From positions 474,125 to 538,124 of the forward strand of contig NZ_JAKZKV010000002.1 of NCBI RefSeq assembly GCF_022808675.1: DNA of 64,000 nt. Direction: 5' to 3'. Under the pieces are notes generated by a model. It was not told the origin of the DNA, did no database searches, and saw nothing but the letters and a program-made list of their open reading frames with translations. Both the position numbers and the translations under genes were made by a program. Positions within the stretch are counted from its first letter, which is position 1; each line of letters starts with the position of its first letter. Shown here piece after piece: positions 8,701 to 18,811 of this stretch. Source of the stretch: Parabacteroides sp. FAFU027. Its GTDB lineage: Bacteria > Bacteroidota > Bacteroidia > Bacteroidales > UBA7332.

Positions 8701-8900
8701 CTATTGTTTTCGGTGCAAAGACAACGGACAAGACTTTCAACAATTACACAGTTTCATTTTCATAAAACACAACAGGCAGCTCTCAAAAAGCTTTGCCGGA
8801 ATATATGTATTGCATTTCAGCACAAATGCAATAATGAAGGACTGAATTATCCTATTTGCTATAAATAAAACTGTCTGCCAACAGTTAATTTGAGAACCGG

Positions 8901-8938
8901 AGGGGCGATAGCTGTGAAGCTGTTGCCTCTTATTTTTT
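8901..8938 (+). terminator. Terminator closing the riboswitch transcript
   Basis: A 13-bp stem (8901-8913 with 8918-8930, including G-U pairs) with a GTGA loop is followed by TATTTTTT. There is no T-run on the other strand, so it acts on plus-strand transcripts. A GGAGGGG sequence and a GTG (8914) inside the hairpin could start a peptide of about 15 codons, which would be a remnant at best. Confidence 0.8.
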
Positions 8939-9316
8939 CAACTTCAGATATTGTTCAATGACTAAAACATCGGCCGGTAACCAATCCAGATCACTCAATC
9001 CGGTTACATTTAACCATTTAAGCCGAGAATGCTCTTTTAAAATTATCTCATTCGACAATAACGTCACCTCAAAAGGGATTAAACGAATGGATTTTTCACT
9101 GTAATGGAATTCCACGGGAGATAACACCCTGAGTATTTCGACCTCAATGTGCAGCTCTTCCTTCAATTCCCGCATGATACAAGTCTCGGCACTCTCTCCT
9201 GATTCCACTTTTCCACCGGGAAATTCCCATTTCAGCGGATGCTTCATCCTCTCACTCCGCTGAACGGCAAGAATCAGCCCGTCTCTTATTATTATCGCAC
9301 AGGTAACATCAATCAT
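8930..9316 (-). CDS. mutT: NUDIX hydrolase, MutT-like (8-oxo-dGTP diphosphatase)
   Basis: 128 residues from the ATG at 9316. The Nudix box is complete: GGKVESGESAETCIMRELKEEL matches Gx5Ex7REUxEExGU apart from the final G (H here). The N-terminal pattern (IDVTCAIIIRDGLILAVQRS) and the KWEFPGGK motif are those of MutT proteins, which hydrolyse 8-oxo-dGTP and so keep oxidised guanine out of DNA. An in-frame ATG at 9346 would add ten residues without family support. The stop codon lies inside the riboswitch terminator hairpin of the opposite strand. Confidence 0.88.
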   Translation of the reverse strand: MIDVTCAIIIRDGLILAVQRSERMKHPLKWEFPGGKVESGESAETCIMRELKEELHIEVEILRVLSPVEFHYSEKSIRLIPFEVTLLSNEIILKEHSRLKWLNVTGLSDLDWLPADVLVIEQYLKLKK

Positions 9317-9585
9317 ACTTTCATATTTTGACGCAAAAGGAACCAAACACTCTGTTGAAAATCACCAACCAGGAAGGTAAAGATATACCTACTTCTAAAT
9401 TAGTATCTTCAAACTGCCCAAACAGCTCAAAATCCTGTTAAAAAACCCCAATCCATACGGTTTTAGCTAATCTCTTGCCTGCTTTCTTTGTTGTATAACG
9501 AAATGCGCCCTGATATGCATCATGACTCATATTTTCAGGGAGAATAAACAAGGATTGAATTAATCATTTAAACTAAAAACAAGAT

Positions 9586-11052
9586 ATGGCATTATCAGAC
9601 ATCGGATTAATCGGATTGGCCGTGATGGGCGAAAATCTGGCATTAAACTTCGAAAGCAAAGGGTTTCAGGTATCAGTATATAACCGCACCGTACCCTGTG
9701 TGGAAGAAGGCGTGGTAGAACGCTTCATCAACGGACGTGGCGCAGGCAAAAATTTTGTCGGCAAAACCGATATTAAAGAGTTTGTCGAATCACTGGCTAC
9801 CCCCCGCAAGATATTTATGATGGTTCGTGCGGGTGCTCCCGTGGATGAACTGATTGCACAACTGACACCCCTACTCTCTCCGGGTGACATATTAATCGAT
9901 GGCGGTAATTCCCATTACCCTGACTCAAACCGTCGGGTAAAAGAGCTGGAAGCCAAAGGGCTGCTTTTCGTGGGAGCCGGAGTTTCCGGAGGTGAAGAGG
10001 GCGCTTTGAACGGTCCGTCCATCATGCCCGGTGGTTCGGAAAAAGCCTGGCCGGAAGTGAAAGAACTTTTTCAGGCCATTGCCGCCAAAGCGGAAGATGG
10101 AGCCCCATGCTGCGAATGGGTAGGTGACGAAGGTGCCGGCCACTTTGTGAAAATGGTGCACAACGGTATCGAATACGGCGATATGCAACTGATTGCTGAT
10201 GCTTACCTGTTGCTGAAAAGCCTCGATGGTGTGGATAATGAAAGAACAGCGGAACTTTTCGACCTCTGGAACCGGGGCAAACTCAACAGCTACCTGATTG
10301 AAATCACCGCTGAAATCCTCAAACACAAAGATAAAGACGGCAGCTATCTGGTGGATAATATCCTCGATGCAGCCGGACAGAAAGGAACAGGCAAATGGTC
10401 GGTAGTATCGTCACTTGACGCAGGAGTACCACTCAACCTGATTGCTTCAGCCGTGTACGAGCGTAATATCTCCGCCCTGAAAGAAGAGCGGGTGAAAGCT
10501 GCTGCTGCTTACGAAGAAGACAAAATAGAGCCCGGCATCTACATGGGCAAACTGGCCGATGATGTGCATGATGCACTTTACGCTTCAAAAATAGTCTCTT
10601 ATGCACAGGGCTTCCGTCTGATGAAGCAGGCAGCCAAAGATTTCGGATGGAAGTTGAATTATGCCCACATTGCCCGTCTGTGGCGCGGAGGCTGTATCAT
10701 ACGATCTGCATTTTTGCAAAAAATCAGCGAAGCATTCGTGAATAACCCGGAGCTTGAGAACCTGTTGCTCGATCCTTATTTCCGTTTCGAAATCGAGCAG
10801 GCACTGCCCGGCTGGAGACGTATCGTAGCGGCAGCGGCTGTTAACGGTGTACCCGTACCTGCTATCTCTTCGGCTTTGAATTATTTCCACAGCCTGACTT
10901 CAGCAATACTTCCTGCTAATCTTATCCAGGCACAGCGCGATTACTTCGGAGCTCACACCTTCGAGAGAGTAGATGCACCCCGCGGCCAGTTCTTCCATGA
11001 AAACTGGACCGGAAAAGGCGGCGATACCCATTCGGGGAATTATAAAGTATAA
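9586..11052 (+). CDS. gnd: 6-phosphogluconate dehydrogenase (decarboxylating)
   Basis: 488 residues, full length. The NADP-binding N-terminus (IGLIGLAVMGENLALNFESKG, with GLxxMG), the signature block SGGEEGALNGPSIMPGG and HFVKMVHNGIEYGDMQLIADAY carrying the catalytic Lys, and the C-terminal GQFFHENWTGKGGD are all present. The enzyme oxidises 6-phosphogluconate to ribulose 5-phosphate, CO2 and NADPH. It is followed by zwf 38 nt downstream and by pgl, giving the complete oxidative branch of the pentose phosphate pathway in one direction. Confidence 0.97.
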   Translation: MALSDIGLIGLAVMGENLALNFESKGFQVSVYNRTVPCVEEGVVERFINGRGAGKNFVGKTDIKEFVESLATPRKIFMMVRAGAPVDELIAQLTPLLSPGDILIDGGNSHYPDSNRRVKELEAKGLLFVGAGVSGGEEGALNGPSIMPGGSEKAWPEVKELFQAIAAKAEDGAPCCEWVGDEGAGHFVKMVHNGIEYGDMQLIADAYLLLKSLDGVDNERTAELFDLWNRGKLNSYLIEITAEILKHKDKDGSYLVDNILDAAGQKGTGKWSVVSSLDAGVPLNLIASAVYERNISALKEERVKAAAAYEEDKIEPGIYMGKLADDVHDALYASKIVSYAQGFRLMKQAAKDFGWKLNYAHIARLWRGGCIIRSAFLQKISEAFVNNPELENLLLDPYFRFEIEQALPGWRRIVAAAAVNGVPVPAISSALNYFHSLTSAILPANLIQAQRDYFGAHTFERVDAPRGQFFHENWTGKGGDTHSGNYKV

Positions 11053-11090
11053 ATGCCTCAGCCATTGGGCTGATTTGAATTTTGAATGAT

Positions 11091-12620
11091 ATGGAAAAAA
11101 TTGAAAACCAGATATTAGTCATCTTCGGCGCTTCGGGCGATTTGACCAAACGCAAACTCATCCCTTCGCTCTTCCAGCTTTACGAAAAAGGGATGCTTCC
11201 TAAGAAGTTTGCCATTCTCGGCGTAGCCCGTTCGGCTTATCGGGATGAACAGTACCGCGAACTGCTGAAAGATGCTTTTATCAAATATACCAAACCCGAA
11301 GAGGAGGCTATCGTTAAATTCGGGGAATTTCTGAATCTGGTGTATTACCAATCTTTAGAGACTACCAATCCGGAAAGTTATGAGCCGTTTAAACTCCGCT
11401 TACAGGAGATGAGTACATCGCTCGAAATTCCGGATAATTATTTATATTACCTCTCCACTCCGCCGACCTTGTATGAGGTTATCCCGAAAGGACTGAAAGC
11501 GCAGGGTTTGCATAAAGAATCTGCTTTTACGGGATTCCGCCGCATCATTATCGAAAAGCCTTTCGGCTATGACCTGAAGTCGGCCCAAAAGCTGCACAAG
11601 GTACTGAAAGGAGTGTTTCAGGAGAGCCAGATTTACCGCATCGACCACTATCTGGGCAAAGAGACGGTACAGAATATCTTAGTGTTACGCTTCGCAAATG
11701 GTATCTTCGAAAACCTCTGGAACCGCAATTTTATTGAGCGTGTAGAGGTGACTGCTATCGAAAACCTGAGCATCGAAGGTCGCGGCGGCTATTACGATAA
11801 GGCAGGTGCCCTGCGCGATATGGTGCAGAACCACCTCGCGCAACTTGTTGCCCTGACCGCGATGGAGCCGCCATCCGTCTTTAATGCCGAAAGTTTCCGC
11901 AACGAAGTGGTCAAGGTCTATCAGGCCTTCCGCCCGATGAGTGATGTGGATATCCGCAACAACGTGGTGCGCGGACAGTATCTGGCCTCAACTACAGCTA
12001 AAGGAGAAAACCGGGGCTATCGCGAGGAAGAGGGGGTTGATGCCCTCTCCCGGACCGAAACCTACCTGGCCATGAAGCTCTATATTGACAACTTCCGCTG
12101 GCAGGGAGTACCGTTTTACATTCGTACCGGCAAACAGATGCCAACGAAGGTCTCGGAGATTGTTATCCACTTCAAGCCATTGGCTCACCGCCTGTTTAAA
12201 TGCGCCGGTTGTGGCTGTAATTCCTGCACCAAACTGATTATCCGCATCCAGCCGGATGAAGGCATTCAGATAAAATTTGGTGTGAAAATACCGGGCTCGG
12301 GCTTCAGCGTGCACCAAGCGAGCATGGACTTCAAATACGAGAATGTTCCGAGTTTCTCTTTCATCGACGCCTATAGCCGCCTGCTGCTCGATGGAATGCA
12401 GGGTGACTCTACCCTCTTTACCCGTACCGATGCGGTGGAAACCAGCTGGGCTTTTTTTGATTCAGTATTGAAATTATGGGAAAAAGATCCCGAATTTCCT
12501 CTCTACGGTTATCCGGCAGGAACCTGGGGACCTAAAGAAGCAGATGCCCTCATCCCCGATTCATACTGGACCAATCCATGCAAGAATCTCACCAATACAG
12601 ACCTTTATTGCGAACTGTAA
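11091..12620 (+). CDS. zwf: Glucose-6-phosphate 1-dehydrogenase
   Basis: 509 residues from the ATG at 11091; a TTG at 11082 is in frame but the ATG is the natural start. The nucleotide-binding motif GASGDLTKRKLIPSL, EKPFGYD and the active-site block RIDHYLGKE (His near residue 184) identify it. It converts glucose 6-phosphate to 6-phosphogluconolactone with NADP. An unusual short insert, CAGCGCNSC, lies near residues 370-378 just before the conserved IRIQPDEG stretch. Four cysteines in nine residues could bind a metal or form a redox switch, though this is untested. The gene lies between gnd and pgl. Confidence 0.96.
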   Translation: MEKIENQILVIFGASGDLTKRKLIPSLFQLYEKGMLPKKFAILGVARSAYRDEQYRELLKDAFIKYTKPEEEAIVKFGEFLNLVYYQSLETTNPESYEPFKLRLQEMSTSLEIPDNYLYYLSTPPTLYEVIPKGLKAQGLHKESAFTGFRRIIIEKPFGYDLKSAQKLHKVLKGVFQESQIYRIDHYLGKETVQNILVLRFANGIFENLWNRNFIERVEVTAIENLSIEGRGGYYDKAGALRDMVQNHLAQLVALTAMEPPSVFNAESFRNEVVKVYQAFRPMSDVDIRNNVVRGQYLASTTAKGENRGYREEEGVDALSRTETYLAMKLYIDNFRWQGVPFYIRTGKQMPTKVSEIVIHFKPLAHRLFKCAGCGCNSCTKLIIRIQPDEGIQIKFGVKIPGSGFSVHQASMDFKYENVPSFSFIDAYSRLLLDGMQGDSTLFTRTDAVETSWAFFDSVLKLWEKDPEFPLYGYPAGTWGPKEADALIPDSYWTNPCKNLTNTDLYCEL

Positions 12621-12665
12621 CGATTTGTATTAACGTGAGCAATATAAATACTGAAGGTCCATATC

Positions 12666-12733
12666 GAAAGTCTCCCTATAAGCGAGACTTTCGAGTGCTC
12701 ACCCGCCCCTTTCGCTCATAGAGAAAGGGGGCG
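12666..12733 (+). promoter_or_regulatory. Two consecutive hairpins between zwf and pgl
   Basis: A perfect 9-bp stem (GAAAGTCTC, 12666-12674, with GAGACTTTC, 12684-12692) is followed at once by a GC-rich stem (CCGCCCCTTTC pairing with GAAAGGGGGCGG, roughly 12703-12733). Neither has a T-run, so they are more likely RNA processing or stability elements than terminators. Confidence 0.5.
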
Positions 12734-12762
12734 GTAACAAAATAAAAACAGGATATTATTCA

Positions 12763-13479
12763 ATGAACAAATATATTTATTTAAACGCGCAGGAAGCATC
12801 CCGGGAGCTCACCGTTCAAATGATTCGGTGGATGAATGAAGAACCTCAACGAAACTTCAATATTGCGGTCTCCGGAGGCTCTACACCTGCAACGCTTTTT
12901 ACCGTCTGGAAAGAAGATTTTGCCGGGCAAATCGACTGGAAACGACTTCACATCTATTGGGTGGATGAGCGTTGCGTAGATCCCCGAAGTCTGGAAAGCA
13001 ATTATGGCATGACCAAAAATATCCTGTTGGATTACGTTTCGATTCCTGCTGAAAATATCCACCGGATTATCGGTGAAGTCGAGCCTGATTTCGAGGCCAA
13101 ACGTTACGGGGAAATGGTTATCAGTGCTCTGCCGCAGGAGAATGGACTTCCGCTATTTGACCTTGTGCTACTGGGCATTGGTGATGACGGACATACTGCC
13201 TCTATCTTCCCAAACCGATTTGACCTGTTGGTGGACCCCGAAGTGTATGCCGTAGGCTATCACCCTCAGAGCGGACAGGCTCGGGTCACCCTGACCGGAC
13301 CGGCTATTAAGAATGCGAAACGAATCATCTTTTTCGTCACCGGAGAAAGTAAGGCGTCAGTCATTAGAAGCATTTTCACTAATGATGAATTTGCGCCGAA
13401 TTACCCATCATTCAAGATTGCTGAAGCGGCTCCTCATGCCGTCTTTTATCTGGATGAAGGGGCAGCAAAGTTGCTCTAA
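12763..13479 (+). CDS. pgl: 6-phosphogluconolactonase
   Basis: 238 residues. The family motifs are intact: NIAVSGGSTPATLF near the N-terminus, YWVDERCVDPRSLESNYGM, and LLGIGDDGHTASIFP. The enzyme hydrolyses 6-phosphogluconolactone, linking zwf and gnd. It lies 142 nt after zwf, separated by two hairpins, and ends in a bidirectional terminator shared with mutS. Confidence 0.94.
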   Translation: MNKYIYLNAQEASRELTVQMIRWMNEEPQRNFNIAVSGGSTPATLFTVWKEDFAGQIDWKRLHIYWVDERCVDPRSLESNYGMTKNILLDYVSIPAENIHRIIGEVEPDFEAKRYGEMVISALPQENGLPLFDLVLLGIGDDGHTASIFPNRFDLLVDPEVYAVGYHPQSGQARVTLTGPAIKNAKRIIFFVTGESKASVIRSIFTNDEFAPNYPSFKIAEAAPHAVFYLDEGAAKLL

Positions 13480-13493
13480 TCTTCATCCATAGA

Positions 13494-13531
13494 AAAACCC
13501 GCTCTTGAAATACAATTCAGGAGCGGGTTTT
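13494..13531. terminator. Bidirectional terminator between pgl and mutS
   Basis: AAAACCCGCTC pairs perfectly with GAGCGGGTTTT around a 16-nt loop. A-rich and T-rich flanks serve both converging genes. Confidence 0.85.
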
Positions 13532-13553
13532 CATTTGCAAATTCTCAAATCAA

Positions 13554-16166
13554 TTATCTTCCCGTAATAATCTTCTTAATCTCGTTCAGCTTATTCAACG
13601 CATCCATCGGAGTGAGGTTGTTGATGTCCACGTTTTTAATCTCGTCACGAATTTGGCTAAGCACCGGGTCATCCAGTTGAAAGAAGCTGAGCTGCATCCC
13701 TTCGCGGTGGGAGCTGATTTCCTTGGTCGGTTTCGCTATTCCGTTTTTACGGTTGTCGGTTTCGAGTTGCTTGAGGATATCATTGGCACGCTTCACGATG
13801 CTTTGGGGCATTCCCGCCATTTTGGCCACGTGAATACCGAAACTGTGCTCGCTGCCACCGGGAACCAGTTTACGGAGGAAGATCACTTTGTTGTCCACCT
13901 CTTTCACCGACACGTTGAAGTTCTTGATGCGCTTGAAGCTGCGCTCCATCTCGTTGAGCTCGTGATAGTGGGTCGCGAAGAGAGTCTTAGCACAAGCTTT
14001 CGCATGCTCATGGATATACTCCACAATAGCCCAGGCGATAGAGATACCGTCGTAGGTACTGGTCCCGCGTCCCAACTCATCAAACAAAATCAGGCTTCGG
14101 CTGGAAATGTTGTTCAGGATATCCGCCGCCTCGTTCATCTCCACCATAAAGGTTGATTCGCCGAGCGAAATGTTATCCGAAGCCCCCACGCGGGTGAATA
14201 TTTTATCCGTATAGCCGATTTTTGCCGATTCGGCCGGAACAAAACTGCCCACTTGAGCCAGCAATACAATCAATGCTGTCTGACGCAGAAGCGCCGATTT
14301 ACCCGCCATGTTGGGACCGGTGATGATGATGATTTGGTTCTTATCGCTATCAAGCTTCACATCATTGGCCACGTAAGCCTCGCCCGGAGGCAGTTGTTTT
14401 TCAATCACCGGATGGCGTCCCTGGCGGATTTCGATCACTTCAGTCTCGTTGACTTCGGGACGGATGTATTTGTTCTCCTGAGCGGTTTTGGCCATCGAGA
14501 GCAAACAGTCGAGACGGGCAATCTGGTTGGCATTCATCTGAATGGCCGGAATATAATCAGCCAGACTCAGCACCAGCTCGTTAAAGAGACGCGTTTCAAG
14601 CGAAAGGATTTTCTCCTCAGCCCCCAATATCTTTTCTTCGTAATCTTTCAATTCCTGCGTGATGTATCGCTCGGCGTTGACCAGCGTCTGCTTGCGAATC
14701 CAGTCCTCGGGAATTTTATCCTTGTGTGTATTGCGGACTTCAATGTAGTAACCGAATACATTGTTGAAGCTAATCTTCAGGCTCGGGATGCCGGTGCGTT
14801 CGCTTTCGCGCTGCTGCACCTGGAGCAGGTAGCTTTTACCCATGTGCGAAATATCGCGTAACTCGTCCAATTCGGCATTTATGCCATGGCGGATAGCACC
14901 GCCACGGTTGATTTGTGCGGGCGGATCGTTGTTGACTTCCCGCTCGATGCGCTCGGCAATCAGGGCGCAGGGGTTGAGCTGTTCGCCAATCATCCGCAGG
15001 CTCTCGTTGTCAGAAGCCCCGCACATCTCCTTGATGGGGGCAATGGCCTGCAACGCCACTTTGAGCTGCACCACTTCGCGTGGAGAAACGCGTCCCACAG
15101 CCACTTTCGATATGATGCGTTCGAGGTCGCCGATCAGAGAAAGTTGTTGTTCGAGGAACTCCTTTACTTCGGGGTCTTTGAAGAAATATTCGACCACATT
15201 GAGGCGGTCATTGATTTGCTTAATGTCTTTCAGCGGGAAAATCAGCCAGCGCTTCAGCATACGTGCGCCCATCGGGCTGATGGTGTGGTCTATGATGTTA
15301 AGCAGACTCTTACCCCCTTCGTTCATCGTGCCGACCAGCTCCAGACTGCGCACGGTGAACTTATCCAGACGCACGTAACGGTCTTCCTCTATTCTTGATA
15401 ATGCTGTGATATGCTTGATCTGCAAATGGTGCGTGAGATCAAGGTAGTGCAGGATAGCCCCCGAAGCAATGACTCCGTTCACCAGATGGTGTACTCCGAA
15501 GCCTTTCAGGTTTTTGGTCTCGAAGTGTTTCAAGAGACGATCGCGGGCTGCATCTTCGGTAAAAATCCAGTCCTCCAGCTCGAAGGTGAAGAATCGCGTA
15601 CCGAAAGCTTCTTCAAACTGCTTCTTGCGGCTGCGCTCAAAGAGCACCTCTTTCGGGGCAAAGTTATTGAGCAGTTTGTCAATGTAATCGGGTGTTCCCT
15701 CTGCCGTGAGGAATTCTCCGGTAGAAATATCGAGGAAAGCCACACCGCAAACATTTTTAGTAAAATGCACCGCGGCGAGGAAGTTATTTTCTTTGTGGTT
15801 GAGTATGTTATCGTTGATGGAAACCCCGGGTGTAACCAGCTCGGTAATGCCGCGCTTCACTAACTTCTTGGTGGCTTTCGGGTCTTCGAGCTGTTCGCAG
15901 ATGGCCACACGTTTGCCGGCACGGACCAGTTTGGGTAAATAGGTATCGAGGGCATGGTGAGGAAATCCGGCCAGTTCCACGTACTGAGCGGCACCGTTGG
16001 CACGGCGGGTCAGGGTAATCCCCAATATCTCCGATGCGGCAACAGCATCGTCCGAAAACGTCTCGTAGAAGTCCCCTACACGGAACAATAATATGGCATC
16101 GGGATGTTTGGTTTTGATCTCGATATATTGCTTCATCAACGGGGTTTCGACGATATCTTTTGCCAC
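13554..16166 (-). CDS. mutS: DNA mismatch repair protein MutS
   Basis: 870 residues. The mismatch-reading FxE motif is in GDFYETF (F33, E35). The clamp and lever domains lie in the middle, and the ATPase has Walker [12 protein letters not shown] near residue 619, then [12 protein letters not shown] and the ATHYHEL motif. The protein scans DNA for mismatches and recruits MutL. It stands alone, converging on pgl, with a TATCTTTG box upstream. Several long open frames on the opposite strand are antisense shadows. Confidence 0.98.
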   Translation of the reverse strand: MAKDIVETPLMKQYIEIKTKHPDAILLFRVGDFYETFSDDAVAASEILGITLTRRANGAAQYVELAGFPHHALDTYLPKLVRAGKRVAICEQLEDPKATKKLVKRGITELVTPGVSINDNILNHKENNFLAAVHFTKNVCGVAFLDISTGEFLTAEGTPDYIDKLLNNFAPKEVLFERSRKKQFEEAFGTRFFTFELEDWIFTEDAARDRLLKHFETKNLKGFGVHHLVNGVIASGAILHYLDLTHHLQIKHITALSRIEEDRYVRLDKFTVRSLELVGTMNEGGKSLLNIIDHTISPMGARMLKRWLIFPLKDIKQINDRLNVVEYFFKDPEVKEFLEQQLSLIGDLERIISKVAVGRVSPREVVQLKVALQAIAPIKEMCGASDNESLRMIGEQLNPCALIAERIEREVNNDPPAQINRGGAIRHGINAELDELRDISHMGKSYLLQVQQRESERTGIPSLKISFNNVFGYYIEVRNTHKDKIPEDWIRKQTLVNAERYITQELKDYEEKILGAEEKILSLETRLFNELVLSLADYIPAIQMNANQIARLDCLLSMAKTAQENKYIRPEVNETEVIEIRQGRHPVIEKQLPPGEAYVANDVKLDSDKNQIIIITGPNMAGKSALLRQTALIVLLAQVGSFVPAESAKIGYTDKIFTRVGASDNISLGESTFMVEMNEAADILNNISSRSLILFDELGRGTSTYDGISIAWAIVEYIHEHAKACAKTLFATHYHELNEMERSFKRIKNFNVSVKEVDNKVIFLRKLVPGGSEHSFGIHVAKMAGMPQSIVKRANDILKQLETDNRKNGIAKPTKEISSHREGMQLSFFQLDDPVLSQIRDEIKNVDINNLTPMDALNKLNEIKKIITGR

Positions 16167-16203
16167 GGTCTTCGGTTTTTTATAGGGTTAAATGTGAGAA
16201 AGG

Positions 16204-16211
16204 CAAAGATA
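16204..16211 (-). promoter_or_regulatory. -7 box of mutS
   Basis: Minus-strand TATCTTTG matches TAnnTTTG, 38 nt upstream of the mutS start. Confidence 0.5.
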
Positions 16212-16284
16212 CGAATAATGCAGAAACTTACGAAGTACCTTTCGGGTGTCATGGTTGTTAACCTTGATTATACTGGAATTTAAT

Positions 16285-16303
16285 CAGCGGTTGGAAACCG
16301 CTG
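16285..16303. repeat. Short inverted repeat upstream of mutS
   Basis: CAGCGGTT and AACCGCTG form an 8-bp stem in the 314-nt gap between mutS and the lipoprotein gene. The role is unknown. Apart from the two -7 boxes nothing else was seen in this gap. Confidence 0.4.
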
Positions 16304-16428
16304 CACCCGAAAGTTTCTGCTTATAAATGACATATTATTGGGGTATATGAGGTTATTCCCAAAGTCTTACAAGTTAATTTCCTGTATAATAACTGGAAAC
16401 GGAGGTCTGGCGTGTGAATGGATTATCT

Positions 16429-16436
16429 TATATTTG
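16429..16436 (+). promoter_or_regulatory. -7 box of the small lipoprotein gene
   Basis: TATATTTG, 45 nt before the start codon at 16481. Confidence 0.45.
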
Positions 16437-16480
16437 TATTTGATTGAATTCCATGCCGTTGTCTTAATACCTTAGAATAT

Positions 16481-17089
16481 ATGAGATGCACTCTTAAAGT
16501 TCTGTTATTGCTGTTGCCTGTTTTGCTTACGATGTCGGGCTGTCAGAAAAAACATCCGATTCGGACTGTTCGTTTAACTGGATTTACATATACTTATTAC
16601 AAATATGAACCGGGAGAAAAACCTTCCTTTTATATGGTGTATTATATCGAATTGAGTGATACCGGAGAAGTACGTTTAATGAAAAGAGCTGAATACAAAT
16701 CACCGATGGAATACTATTCTATTCAAATGAGCGATTCCTTAAAACAAGCCATTATAGCTCTCTGTGCAAATGATTCTCTATTTCGGCCGAGACCTAAAAG
16801 AGAAGATGAGGTATATTGCTATGATGGGCCAACCTATCATATACAATATTGCATAGACTCAATAACCCGAACCGCATTATTTATTCCACCTTCCGGCAAT
16901 TTCGCACAACAAAGACTTGCCAAAATAATGGATAGCATCTTGCAAAATCATGTAATTATCCAAAAGGCTTCTTTTAGTTTAAAAGAGCTGGCATCTAAGA
17001 TAGACAAGGAATGTAGAAGATTATCACCACCTCTCTTTCCATCTCGTGATACTATTATATTTGTTCCTCCGATAATCAAACCGGAATAA
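16481..17089 (+). CDS. Hypothetical lipoprotein
   Basis: 202 residues. The N-terminus (LLLLLPVLLTMSGC) is a lipoprotein signal with the lipobox cysteine at residue 21. The mature part is hydrophilic with many Tyr and paired charges and has no motif I recognise. It is a single gene with its own -7 box and a terminator at 17105-17140. Function unknown. Confidence 0.75.
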   Translation: MRCTLKVLLLLLPVLLTMSGCQKKHPIRTVRLTGFTYTYYKYEPGEKPSFYMVYYIELSDTGEVRLMKRAEYKSPMEYYSIQMSDSLKQAIIALCANDSLFRPRPKREDEVYCYDGPTYHIQYCIDSITRTALFIPPSGNFAQQRLAKIMDSILQNHVIIQKASFSLKELASKIDKECRRLSPPLFPSRDTIIFVPPIIKPE

Positions 17090-17104
17090 ACAGATTTACA
17101 CCAC

Positions 17105-17140
17105 AAACCTCCAATGTTTTGAAAACCTTGGAGGTTTTTC
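17105..17140 (+). terminator. Terminator made from a dispersed CCTCCAA hairpin
   Basis: AAACCTCCAA (17105-17114) pairs with TTGGAGGTTT (17128-17137), then TT. A longer version of the same arms recurs at 42385-42417. Confidence 0.75.
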
Positions 17141-17198
17141 ATCTTTCTTATAAATCCCTTCAATCCATCTATCCCTCAATCCTTTGGAAAAAAATGAC

Positions 17199-17206
17199 TA
17201 ATTTTG
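17199..17206 (+). promoter_or_regulatory. -7 box of gltX
   Basis: TAATTTTG matches TAnnTTTG 25 nt before the ATG at 17231. It overlaps a possible TTG start at 17204, which argues against that start. Confidence 0.55.
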
Positions 17207-17230
17207 CGGCTCAAATTGTCGCTAAACCGT

Positions 17231-18745
17231 ATGGAAAATCAGAAAGTCAGAGTTCGTTTTGCGCCGAGTCCTACCGGGCCGTTGCACATTGGCGGGGTTC
17301 GTACCGCGCTGTATAACTATTTGTTTGCTAAGAAACACGGCGGGGAGCTGATCCTTCGCATCGAAGATACCGATTCGCAACGCTTCGTGCCGGGTGCCGA
17401 GGAGTATATTATCGAATCGTTTAACTGGCTGGGCATTACCTTCGATGAGGGTGTGCATGTAGGTGGACCTTGCGCGCCTTACCGTCAATCGGAAAGAAAA
17501 GATATTTATAAGAAATACGTGGATCAATTGCTCGATGCGGGACTGGCTTACGTGGCCTTCGATACGCCGCAAGAGTTGGACGCAAAGCGTGCTGAGATCG
17601 CAAACTTCCAGTATGATGCCTCTACGCGGGGATTGATGCGTAACTCGCTCACGCTATCGGCTGACGAGGTGAAAACATTAATCGAAGCGGGCAACCAATA
17701 TGTAGTTCGTATCAAAATCGAACCGGGACAAGACGTGGTGGTGAATGACCTGATCCGCGGCGAAGTGGTGATTAACTCCTCTATTCTTGACGATAAAGTT
17801 TTATATAAATCAGCTGACCAACTGCCGACTTACCACATGGCAAACATCGTGGATGACCATTTGATGGAGATTTCGCATGTCATCCGTGGTGAAGAGTGGT
17901 TACCATCGGCTCCGCTGCACGTGCTACTGTACCGTTTCCTCGGTTGGGAAGATACGATGCCACGCTTTGCCCACCTCCCTCTCCTGCTTAAGCCTGACGG
18001 TAACGGTAAGTTGAGTAAACGTGACGGTGACCGTCTCGGTTTTCCTGTATTCCCGTTAGAGTGGAAAGACCCGAAATCGGGCGACATCTCTTCAGGATAC
18101 CGCGAGGCGGGATATCTGCCAGACGCGGTGGTGAATTTCTTAGCGTTGCTCGGATGGAATTCCGGTACCGATCAGGAGATTTTCTCGATGCAGGAGCTGA
18201 TTGACCTCTTCTCTTTGGAGCGTTGCAGCAAAAGTGGGGCGAAATTCGACTTCGAAAAGGGAAAATGGTTCAACCACAAATACATTCAGGCGAAATCAAA
18301 CGAAGAGATTGCCGCGTTGTTCCAACCGCTTTTGAAAGAGAACGGCGTGGAAGCTGCCGACGATAAAGTAGCTCAGGTAGTTGGACTTGTAAAAGAGCGC
18401 GTCAACTTCGTTCAGGAACTTTGGGCGCAATCTTCATTCTTCTTTGAAGCACCCACTACTTACGATGAAAAAACGGTGAAGAAACGTTGGAAAGAGGATA
18501 CCCCGGCTCAGTTGACCGAACTGATTGAGGTACTGAAAGGCATCGAAGACTTTACACCTCATAACTCGGAAGAGGTAGTAAAAGGCTGGATTGCCGAAAA
18601 AGAGTATCACCTCGGTAACATTATGAATGCTTTCCGCCTCGCTATCGTGGGCGAATCGAAAGGTCCGCACATGTTTGACATCATCACCATTATTGGTAAA
18701 GAAGAGACGATTGCCCGACTGGAAAAGGCAATTGCTACGATATAA
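17231..18745 (+). CDS. gltX: Glutamyl-tRNA synthetase
   Basis: 504 residues from the ATG at 17231. A class I aminoacyl-tRNA synthetase with the HIGH-type motif [11 protein letters not shown] (about 12-22) and the KMSKS-type motif KLSKRDGDR (from about residue 259). It charges tRNA-Glu with glutamate in the cytoplasm. RFAPSPTGP at the start places the family's N-terminus directly after the chosen ATG. It is followed by a 15-bp hairpin and then waaA in the same direction. Confidence 0.97.
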   Translation: MENQKVRVRFAPSPTGPLHIGGVRTALYNYLFAKKHGGELILRIEDTDSQRFVPGAEEYIIESFNWLGITFDEGVHVGGPCAPYRQSERKDIYKKYVDQLLDAGLAYVAFDTPQELDAKRAEIANFQYDASTRGLMRNSLTLSADEVKTLIEAGNQYVVRIKIEPGQDVVVNDLIRGEVVINSSILDDKVLYKSADQLPTYHMANIVDDHLMEISHVIRGEEWLPSAPLHVLLYRFLGWEDTMPRFAHLPLLLKPDGNGKLSKRDGDRLGFPVFPLEWKDPKSGDISSGYREAGYLPDAVVNFLALLGWNSGTDQEIFSMQELIDLFSLERCSKSGAKFDFEKGKWFNHKYIQAKSNEEIAALFQPLLKENGVEAADDKVAQVVGLVKERVNFVQELWAQSSFFFEAPTTYDEKTVKKRWKEDTPAQLTELIEVLKGIEDFTPHNSEEVVKGWIAEKEYHLGNIMNAFRLAIVGESKGPHMFDIITIIGKEETIARLEKAIATI

Positions 18746-18750
18746 TCCTC

Positions 18751-18790
18751 AGACCTGACAGGTTTTTGAAACCTGTCAGGTCTCTTTCTA
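18751..18790 (+). terminator. Long perfect hairpin after gltX
   Basis: A 15-bp perfect stem (18751-18765 with 18769-18783, core GACCTGACAGG) and a 3-nt loop is followed by CTTTC. It is probably the gltX terminator, and resembles dispersed Bacteroidota intergenic hairpins. Confidence 0.7.
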
Positions 18791-18811
18791 CTACCACACC
18801 ACTCACCATCC

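Noticed and set aside
8609..8845. 78-codon plus-strand frame as the gene controlled by the riboswitch
   Set aside because: It begins inside the aptamer and runs through conserved riboswitch sequence; the product has no signal peptide or recognisable domain.
14253..15863. Long plus-strand open frames opposite mutS
   Set aside because: They are antisense to a clear mutS gene, with no start signals or domains.
17204..17230. TTG start for gltX
   Set aside because: It overlaps the TAATTTTG box; the ATG at 17231 directly precedes the conserved family N-terminus.
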